Shown here: positions 23,435-28,225 of the stretch, in pieces
Numbering within the stretch: the stretch's first letter is position 1
How the letters are laid out: each line of letters starts with the position of its first letter
Source: Bacillota bacterium
GTDB lineage: Bacteria; Bacillota; Bacilli; Calditerricolales; Calditerricolaceae
Length of the DNA stretch: 28,225 nucleotides
Assembly: GCA_017577925.1 (NCBI GenBank)
Contig: PKQU01000004.1
Coordinates: forward strand, 1-28,225
Direction: 5' to 3'
Notes under the pieces: model-generated
The model's input: only the letters and a program-made list of their open reading frames with translations
The model's database searches: none
Told to the model about the DNA's origin: nothing
Position numbers and translations under genes: made by a program

Positions 23435-23463
23435 AAAGTACTAAAGGATCGGCCTCTTGTCAA
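23435..23463 (-). promoter_or_regulatory. Promoter of the mtnWXBD operon
   Basis: A perfect TTGACA (23458-23463, minus strand) is 17 bases from TACTTT (23435-23440). Transcription would start near 23428, about 30 bases before the S-box aptamer. The -35 almost touches the 3' end of the upstream 6S-like RNA. Confidence 0.75.
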
Positions 23464-23470
23464 GAGAGGA

Positions 23471-23678
23471 AACAAAACAAGGCGGGCGCCCCCGCGCATG
23501 CCGTCCACCTTGTTGTCTCCGAACCTGCTCTCCCGCAGGTGGGTGTCCGCACGCTGGCTTCCGCTGTCCACTCGAAGGCGGCATAGCGTCCACCAGCGGA
23601 TGTAAGACTCCCTTTGTCATGGCTGTGGTTCGAGACACACAATGGTGTGACGCACATCGCAGGAAGCGCCTTGTGCGT
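23471..23678 (-). ncRNA. 6S-like regulatory RNA
   Basis: A transcript of about 207 nt can be drawn from the promoter at 23685-23714 to the T-rich tail TTGTTTTGTTT (23471-23481). Its two ends pair: ACAAGGCG (23667-23674) with CGCCTTGT (23477-23484). Further in, CACC-A-TTGT pairs with ACAAGGTG, and GTCTCGAACC (23627-23636) pairs with GGTTCGGAGAC (23515-23525). Inside that is a large unpaired region with a small hairpin on the 3' side (ACCTGC/GCAGGT), then a terminal stem (CGCTGG/CCAGCG). A closing stem, central bubble and terminal stem of this length are the layout of 6S RNA, which binds housekeeping RNA polymerase. There is no long coding frame with a ribosome site. Identification rests on structure, not on sequence matching. 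Confidence 0.68.
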
Positions 23679-23684
23679 GTTACT

Positions 23685-23714
23685 AGTATGGCACGGAGAA
23701 CGGCTGCGCGTCAA
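23685..23714 (-). promoter_or_regulatory. Promoter of the 6S-like RNA
   Basis: TTGACG (23709-23714) and CATACT (23685-23690) are 18 bases apart on the minus strand, with start expected near 23678. It points at non-coding sequence and away from the 112-residue gene. Confidence 0.7.
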
Positions 23715-23760
23715 GGATAAATGTGCGTTTTGGGCCATATGCCGGCCGGTTTTCGGCCGT

Positions 23761-23774
23761 CCCCACCGGTGGGG
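23761..23774. promoter_or_regulatory. Perfect palindrome before the 112-residue gene, possible operator
   Basis: CCCCACCGGTGGGG is a perfect 14-bp palindrome, 43 bases before the start codon and just upstream of a -10-like TACACT (23783-23788). It lies in the shared divergent region between the 6S-like RNA promoter and the 112-residue gene. A repressor site or an mRNA hairpin are both possible. Confidence 0.4.
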
Positions 23775-23817
23775 GTATTTGGTACACTGAGAGGGAAACC
23801 AAGTGAGGTGACCGACC

Positions 23818-24156
23818 GTGCACGTGTTTCGGGTAGACAAACGCCTGGGCATTGAAGTGCCGGCCCTCGAAAAGCCGTGGGCCGCCTACACCCGAGAAGA
23901 GCGCGAGGCCATTCTTGAAAAGTGGGAACGCATTCGCGGTACCATTCCCGACCGCATCAAGGAGCTGGAAGCCAAAATCGAGGCCTTGCAGGCGCAGCTT
24001 CACGCAGCCGACCGGGAAGAGGAGATCGACCGCCTGTGGGCGGCGGTGTGCGACTACGCCAGCCGCATCAACGATCTGAACAACTGGTACCGTACCCAGC
24101 CCGACGTCGAACCGGACCCGGACATCGCCGCCGAACACCGCGAGCGGGAGAAATGA
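23818..24156 (+). CDS. Small predicted coiled-coil protein of unknown function
   Basis: A 112-residue, strongly charged protein. It begins MHVFRVDKRLGIEVPALEKP, then a long helical stretch (about 25-85) with heptad-like Leu/Ile spacing (IKELEAKIEALQAQLHAADR), consistent with a coiled coil, and an acidic Pro-containing tail (QPDVEPDPDIAAEHREREK). No Cys pair, signal or membrane helix. The GTG at 23818 follows GTGAGGTG. It stands alone between the 6S-like RNA and the convergent ABC permease (12 bases between stops). I do not recognise a family; codon use looks like its neighbours, so it is probably a real gene. Confidence 0.7.
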   Translation: MHVFRVDKRLGIEVPALEKPWAAYTREEREAILEKWERIRGTIPDRIKELEAKIEALQAQLHAADREEEIDRLWAAVCDYASRINDLNNWYRTQPDVEPDPDIAAEHREREK

Positions 24157-24168
24157 TGCCGCGCCCGC

Positions 24169-25152
24169 CTAGGTCAGCATGTCCTGCCGGGTGAACACCC
24201 AGAACGCGGCAAGAAGTGCGGCTGCCCCCCAAACACCGAGCACGGCGAGGGAGAAGGGCAGGGTCATCCCCTCAATGGGCGGGGCGTTCCCCGCCAGGTA
24301 GTCCGTCAGCTGCAGGTTGACCACAAACAGGTATTTGGCCGTCTGCCACGAGGAGACCATCTCCGTCAGGATGACACCGGCGATGAGGGCGGACAGCATC
24401 GTTCCCATGGCCGCCGCTGTGCTGCGCAGCAGCACGGACAAGAGAAACGACAGCGTGGCCACGACGGCCGTGGCATACCACACCAGCCCCGCCTGCATCA
24501 GCAGGTACAGCCCCTGCGGCAGGACGTGGACCCGATCGGTCAGCACCCCCTCGCCGGTGACTTGAAAACCGGTCAAAACGGGCATCGTCCAACCGCCGTA
24601 CCCGAACACCACACCGGAGATGAGGTACGCCAACAGCACCGTCACGGCGATGATCAACGACACGAAAAGCTGCAGGGCCAGGTATTTGCTCAACAGGATT
24701 TTCCACCGCCGCACCGGGCGCGTGAGCAGCAGCTTGATCGTCCCCCCGGTGTGCTCGCCCGAAACCATGTCCGCCGCGACAACAACGACGAGGAGCGGAA
24801 CGAAGAGGGACGCGGAACGCTCCAAAAAGACGCGGGCGAAGGTCACCGCCCCGGGGGCGAGGGGGTTGATGTCGTGCTCCAGGTAGTACTGCCGTTGCTG
24901 GAGCCGAATCTGGAGGAGGCGCCGCCATTCGTCCGACAGGCGGGCGCTGGTGAGCCGGTTTTGCAGATCGACGATCTCCTGCTGCACGATGATCCGCCAG
25001 TCCTTCGTCCCCAGGCGCTCCTGCTGCTCCACCGTTGTCTTGTATTGGGCGTACGTAAACACGGGAATCAGGACGGCCAAGATGGCCAGCACGACATAAA
25101 ACCGCTTCTTCCGCACCACCTTCAGGATTTCGTTGTACACCAGACCGAGCAT
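24169..25152 (-). CDS. ABC-2 type transporter permease
   Basis: A 327-residue permease. It begins MLGLVYNEILKVVRKKRFYV with the first helix (about 16-36), then a large extracytoplasmic loop (about 37-115), then five more helices, ending in VFTRQDMLT. ABC-2 permeases with this first-loop layout export peptides, drugs or lipids, or confer bacteriocin or antibiotic resistance. The ATG at 25152 shares its A with the stop of the ATPase gene (TGATG), so the pair is translationally coupled. Confidence 0.88.
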   Translation of the reverse strand: MLGLVYNEILKVVRKKRFYVVLAILAVLIPVFTYAQYKTTVEQQERLGTKDWRIIVQQEIVDLQNRLTSARLSDEWRRLLQIRLQQRQYYLEHDINPLAPGAVTFARVFLERSASLFVPLLVVVVAADMVSGEHTGGTIKLLLTRPVRRWKILLSKYLALQLFVSLIIAVTVLLAYLISGVVFGYGGWTMPVLTGFQVTGEGVLTDRVHVLPQGLYLLMQAGLVWYATAVVATLSFLLSVLLRSTAAAMGTMLSALIAGVILTEMVSSWQTAKYLFVVNLQLTDYLAGNAPPIEGMTLPFSLAVLGVWGAAALLAAFWVFTRQDMLT

Positions 25153-26102
25153 CACGCGATTCCCTCTCCCTCCGTTAGGCGCAAGAACCATTCTTCCAGC
25201 GACGGGATCTTGCGCACGATCCCGTAAACCGCCACGTGCGCATTGGCAAGCCGGCAGTTGGCCTCCGGAATGCGGTGATAGGGCATGTGGCACACGACGG
25301 CCTGCTCGCCGCCCGCCGCTCCCTCATCCCCTTCGAGCACCTGCACCTCCGGAACAGCGGCCAGTACCCGCCGCGCTTCCTCGGCGTTGTCCACGTGCCA
25401 CACCACGCGTCCTTCCTCTCCGGCCAACAGCTCGTCCACCCGGCCGACGCGCAGGATCCGCCCGCGGTGAATGAGGGCCACCCGGTCGCACATCAGCTGC
25501 ACCTCGGACAGGAGATGGCTCGATACGAAGACGGCCAAGCCTTCGGCCGCCAGCGACCGGATCAGCTCGCGCATTTCGCGGATCCCTGCCGGATCCAGGC
25601 CGTTGGTCGGCTCGTCGAGGATGAGCAGTTCCGGACAGGCCAGGAGGGCCTGTGCGATGCCGAGGCGCTGGCGCATGCCCAGGGAGTAGGTCTTCACCTT
25701 GTCGTCAAGGCGCCGCTCCAGGCCCACAATGCGCGCCACCTCATCGATGCGCGCAAGGGACACGTCGCCGATCATGCGCGCGAAGTGAAGCAGGTTTTCC
25801 CGCCCCGTCAAGAAGGGGTAAAGTTCCGGGTTCTCCACGATGCATCCGATGCGGCGAAGGGCCTCCTCCGGCTGCCGGTGCACGTCATAGCCGGCGATCG
25901 TCACCGATCCGCTTGACGGACGGATCAGCCCGACCAGCATGCGGATGGTCGTCGTCTTCCCGGCTCCGTTGGGCCCGAGGAACCCGAACACCTCCCCCGG
26001 GTACACATCAAATTCCACGCCCTCCACAAGGGGGCGCCGGCCAATCCGCTTGGACAACCCCCGCACGGACAGAACGGGGGTGCGCGATTTGCCTGCGTTC
26101 AT
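25152..26102 (-). CDS. ABC transporter ATP-binding protein
   Basis: A 316-residue ATPase. Walker A GPNGAGKTTT, Q-loop CIVENPELYPFLTGRENL, signature YSLGMRQRLGIAQALL, Walker B LLILDEPTNGLDP and the switch His in SSHLLSEV are intact. About 90 residues follow the ATPase core, as in the BcrA/CcmA-like group with DUF4162-type tails. It powers the adjacent permease. ATG 26102 is chosen for its GAGGAGGGGAGCCC site; an in-frame start at 26135 would overlap the hydrolase gene. Middle gene of hydrolase-ATPase-permease. Confidence 0.93.
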   Translation of the reverse strand: MNAGKSRTPVLSVRGLSKRIGRRPLVEGVEFDVYPGEVFGFLGPNGAGKTTTIRMLVGLIRPSSGSVTIAGYDVHRQPEEALRRIGCIVENPELYPFLTGRENLLHFARMIGDVSLARIDEVARIVGLERRLDDKVKTYSLGMRQRLGIAQALLACPELLILDEPTNGLDPAGIREMRELIRSLAAEGLAVFVSSHLLSEVQLMCDRVALIHRGRILRVGRVDELLAGEEGRVVWHVDNAEEARRVLAAVPEVQVLEGDEGAAGGEQAVVCHMPYHRIPEANCRLANAHVAVYGIVRKIPSLEEWFLRLTEGEGIA

Positions 26103-26131
26103 GGGCTCCCCTCCTCGCTGGCCGATGCTTC

Positions 26132-26908
26132 TCACCGCACCACCTGCCAGAGGCGTTCGGCGATGGCGGCGTAACCGGCGTCATTCGGATGAAAGCGGTC
26201 AACAGCCAGGTACTCGTCGAGGTGAAACCGGAACACGTCCACGAGCGGCACGACGGCCACGTTGGGAATATGGGCCGTCCGCGCGGCCACTTCGGCGTTC
26301 CACCGCTCGATCAGCGCCGTGATCGCCTCTCCCTCCGGCCAACGCGCATACGGATTGTACAGGCCGACGTAGACAATCGGGGCGCGGGGATTGATCGCCC
26401 GCAGCTCCGTCACAATCTGTACCACACGCACCAAAGTCTCGTCGAAAACGCGTTGGGCATGGGCCAGGTCAACCCCCGTCTCCTGGGCGGCCACGCGCAA
26501 ATCATTGCCGCCGATGGACAACGTGATCAGGTCGGCCCGGGCGACCGTCTGGCGGAAGGCGGGTTCCGTCCGCAGACGGTTGAGAAGCTGGTCCGACCGG
26601 TATCCGTTGACGGCCAGGTTGTGGACGTACACGGGCTGCTTTCGCGCCTCGGCCACCTGCTGGCGCAACCGTCCGAGGTACCCGAGGCCTTCGGGATCCC
26701 CGGCCCCGCGCGTCAGGGAGTCCCCCAGCCCCACCAGGCGAATAGCTGTGTCGGAACCCGGCGAGATGGCCGACGAGGGGCGCTCGGGCGGAGCCGCCGG
26801 CGGATGCGCGGAAACCACATCGTACACGGCAAAGGCAAAGCCACCTGCCCAAACGAGGGTCAGCACCAGCGCAACCATCCCCAACGCGATGATCCCTGGA
26901 CGATACAC
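26132..26908 (-). CDS. SGNH/GDSL-family hydrolase, membrane-anchored
   Basis: A 258-residue esterase/lipase. An N-terminal helix (about 5-25) anchors or exports it. The SGNH blocks are complete: GLGDSLTRGAG (nucleophile Ser), VNGYRSDQLL (Gly), SIGGNDL (Asn), and DRFHPNDAGY (catalytic Asp/His). It resembles YpmR/TesA-like extracytoplasmic GDSL lipases; the substrate is unknown. The GTG at 26908 has AGGAGG six bases upstream, much better than earlier in-frame codons. First gene of the unit with the ABC transporter (29 bases to the ATPase start) and divergent from motA. Confidence 0.9.
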   Translation of the reverse strand: MYRPGIIALGMVALVLTLVWAGGFAFAVYDVVSAHPPAAPPERPSSAISPGSDTAIRLVGLGDSLTRGAGDPEGLGYLGRLRQQVAEARKQPVYVHNLAVNGYRSDQLLNRLRTEPAFRQTVARADLITLSIGGNDLRVAAQETGVDLAHAQRVFDETLVRVVQIVTELRAINPRAPIVYVGLYNPYARWPEGEAITALIERWNAEVAARTAHIPNVAVVPLVDVFRFHLDEYLAVDRFHPNDAGYAAIAERLWQVVR

Positions 26909-26944
26909 GGTTTCCCTCCTCCTGCAGCACGCAATCGGGTCATC

Positions 26945-26976
26945 GTCCTCATTTTCCCGTGTCCCCATTTTCCCGT
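26945..26976. repeat. 16-bp tandem repeat upstream of the motAB promoter
   Basis: Two copies of GTCC(T/C)CATTTTCCCGT lie head to tail at 26945-26960 and 26961-26976, 15 of 16 bases identical. The second copy ends in the first base of the SigD-like -35 TAAA. It may be a regulator site for motAB or for the divergent hydrolase unit. Confidence 0.7.
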
Positions 26977-27003
26977 AAAATTTTTCTCCTCGCAAACCGA
27001 TAT
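26976..27003 (+). promoter_or_regulatory. SigD (flagellar sigma)-type promoter of motAB
   Basis: TAAA (26976-26979), 16 bases, then ACCGATAT (26996-27003). The Bacillus SigD consensus is TAAA-N14-16-GCCGATAT, so only the first base of the -10 differs. Its position about 100 bases before motA, a known SigD target, supports the call. Confidence 0.8.
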
Positions 27004-27102
27004 AAAGAGTAAGGCCTTCTTCGCAGGTACGACAGCGTCCGACCGCATCGGGATGCCTGCCCTTCCCAACATCACCAGCAACAAGGGGAGGAACAGACAG
27101 GA

Positions 27103-27915
27103 ATGGATCGCACCACACTGCTCGGCATTGTCATTGGTATCACCTCGCTGGTCCTCGGTTTCGTGCTCGAGGGCGGTCACGTCAGTTCACTCTTTCAGCT
27201 GACCGCAGCGCTCATCGTCTTCGGCGGAACGATCGGGGCCGTCACGGTCAGCTTCCCCTGGTCCCAGCTCAAAAACATCCCGCGCGTGTTGAAAGAGGCC
27301 TTTACGGAACCCAAGCGGGATCTCCATCAACTCATCGAGGAGTTGGTGGAGCTGGCCACCGTGGCGCGGCGCGAAGGGCTGCTCGCGCTCGAGTCGCGCG
27401 CCATGGAACATCCCCACCCGTTTCTGCGCGAAGGGTTGATGATGGCCGTTGACGGCGTCGATCCGCAAGCGCTGAAGCAGATTCTCGAGCTCACCATCGA
27501 CACGAAGGAAGAGGAAAAACTCCGCTATGTCCGCATTTTCGAGGCGGCCGGCGGGTTCGCCCCTACCATGGGCATCATCGGCACGGTGATGGGGCTTGTC
27601 CACGTCCTCAGCAACATCAACGACCCCAGCAACCTCGGCCCGGCAATCGCCATGGCGTTCATCGCCACGCTGTATGGCGTCTCCAGCGCCAACGTGCTGT
27701 ATCTGCCCATCGCCAACAAACTCAAAGCCCGCCTGCAGGAAGAACGGCTGGAACTGGAAATGATGTTGGAAGGCATCCTCTCCCTGCAAGCCGGCGAACA
27801 TCCGCAGCTCATCCAGACGAAGCTGGCGGCGTTCGTGCAAGGACACATCCCGTCCAAAGCAGAGACGGAGGAGAAGACCTATGCGGCGCAAGCGCAGAGC
27901 TCCCGAAGCGCATGA
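27103..27915 (+). CDS. motA: Flagellar motor stator protein MotA
   Basis: A 270-residue MotA-family protein with four membrane helices (about 5-22, 33-50, 148-170, 183-203) and a large cytoplasmic loop between helices 2 and 3 containing ARREGLLALE and FLREGLMMAVDG, both family signatures. The conserved Pro in FAPTMGIIGTVMGLV lines the ion path. With MotB it forms the ion-driven stator of the flagellar motor. Sequence alone does not settle proton (MotA) against sodium (MotP) use. ATG 27103 lies after GGGGAGGAACAGACAGGA. It overlaps motB by 35 bases. Confidence 0.92.
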   Translation: MDRTTLLGIVIGITSLVLGFVLEGGHVSSLFQLTAALIVFGGTIGAVTVSFPWSQLKNIPRVLKEAFTEPKRDLHQLIEELVELATVARREGLLALESRAMEHPHPFLREGLMMAVDGVDPQALKQILELTIDTKEEEKLRYVRIFEAAGGFAPTMGIIGTVMGLVHVLSNINDPSNLGPAIAMAFIATLYGVSSANVLYLPIANKLKARLQEERLELEMMLEGILSLQAGEHPQLIQTKLAAFVQGHIPSKAETEEKTYAAQAQSSRSA

Positions 27916-28225
27916 AAACCTCGAGCGCTGGCTGATCACGTATGCCGACCTCATCACTTTGCTCATGATCTTTTTCGTCGTGATGTACGCGCTGAGCAAG
28001 CTTGACCAAAACAAATATGCCGTGTTCGCCCAGTCCCTGCAGGCCGAATTCCAGAGGTCGGACGCGATCATGGAAGCCCCCTCGGCCTCCGCGTTTCTGC
28101 CAACCAGCCCGGTGGATGTTGCGCCGACTCCCCTAACGGGAGAAGGTCCCGATTCGATCCCGTCGGAGCGGAAACAGCGCCTGCTCCAGCGGGAACGGGA
28201 GCTGCAAGAGACCCAGGCGGAGCTC
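27881..28225 (+). CDS. motB: Flagellar motor protein MotB, N-terminal part
   Basis: The first 115 codons of MotB; the gene continues past the right edge. A basic N-terminus (MRRKRRAPEAHENLERW) leads into the single membrane helix LITYADLITLLMIFFVVMYA with the essential ion-binding Asp at residue 23, then a YALSKLDQNKYAVFAQSL plug-like region and a charged linker. The OmpA-like peptidoglycan-binding domain is outside the window. GGAGGAGA precedes the ATG at 27881, inside the end of motA. Confidence 0.93.
   Translation, partial: MRRKRRAPEAHENLERWLITYADLITLLMIFFVVMYALSKLDQNKYAVFAQSLQAEFQRSDAIMEAPSASAFLPTSPVDVAPTPLTGEGPDSIPSERKQRLLQRERELQETQAEL

Noticed and set aside
23621..23650. tRNA-like GGTTCGAGAC sequence
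   Set aside because: The bases around the TTCGA loop do not form a five-pair T stem and no anticodon or acceptor arms are found. The segment belongs to the long stem of the 6S-like RNA.

Overview
The window (28,225 bases, high GC) reads as chromosomal DNA of a high-GC, probably thermophilic, aerobic and flagellated member of the Bacillales. The lineage call rests on several Bacillus-type arrangements: split glycine dehydrogenase genes (gcvT-gcvPA-gcvPB) behind a tandem glycine riboswitch and divergent from yqhH-yqhG; the mtnW/mtnX version of methionine salvage behind an S-box; a YtxJ/BrxC bacillithiol protein; a caa3 oxidase; and a SigD-type promoter before motAB. I cannot fix the genus. High-GC genera such as Calditerricola or Hydrogenibacillus would fit.

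Left part (1-5051, minus strand): a CoA-acylating semialdehyde dehydrogenase (cut by the window edge) lies behind a 3-hydroxybutyrate dehydrogenase. Upstream are a near-consensus sigma-54 promoter, a cluster of TGTCGG/CCGACA inverted repeats that looks like the activator site, and the gene for a CBS-CBS-PAS-AAA+-HTH sigma-54 activator. Together these form a self-contained regulon. Further right are ytxJ, whose terminator stem is built from its own coding sequence, and a lipoprotein polysaccharide deacetylase.

Respiration block (5160-10672, plus strand): ctaC-ctaD-ctaB-ctaE-like genes plus a 31-codon membrane peptide, ended by a strong terminator, then a Sco copper chaperone in its own unit. 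Subunit I carries the YSHPAVY signature of A2-type oxidases. A perfect TGTGA-N6-TCACA Crp/Fnr-type box precedes ctaC. An MFS exporter gene lies convergent to sco.

Glycine block (12019-19014): gcvT-gcvPA-gcvPB (minus) with a tandem glycine riboswitch and terminator, and yqhH (SNF2-type ATPase)-yqhG (plus). An unrecognised membrane-anchored or secreted protein gene follows.

Methionine salvage block (19989-23463, minus): mtnW-mtnX-mtnB-mtnD, with stop/start overlaps at both junctions among the first three genes, behind a TTGACA promoter and a complete SAM-I riboswitch with terminator. Directly upstream, a further minus-strand transcription unit with its own promoter encodes no protein and folds into a 6S-like rod of about 207 nt.

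Right part (23818-28225): a small coiled-coil protein of unknown role, an ABC-2 transporter (ATPase plus permease) in an operon with an SGNH/GDSL hydrolase, and divergent motA-motB (motB cut by the window edge) behind a SigD-like promoter preceded by a 16-bp tandem repeat.

No mobile element, CRISPR array, tRNA or rRNA was seen. The least explained items are the 6S-like RNA, the sigma-54 control region, the small oxidase peptide and two orphan proteins.
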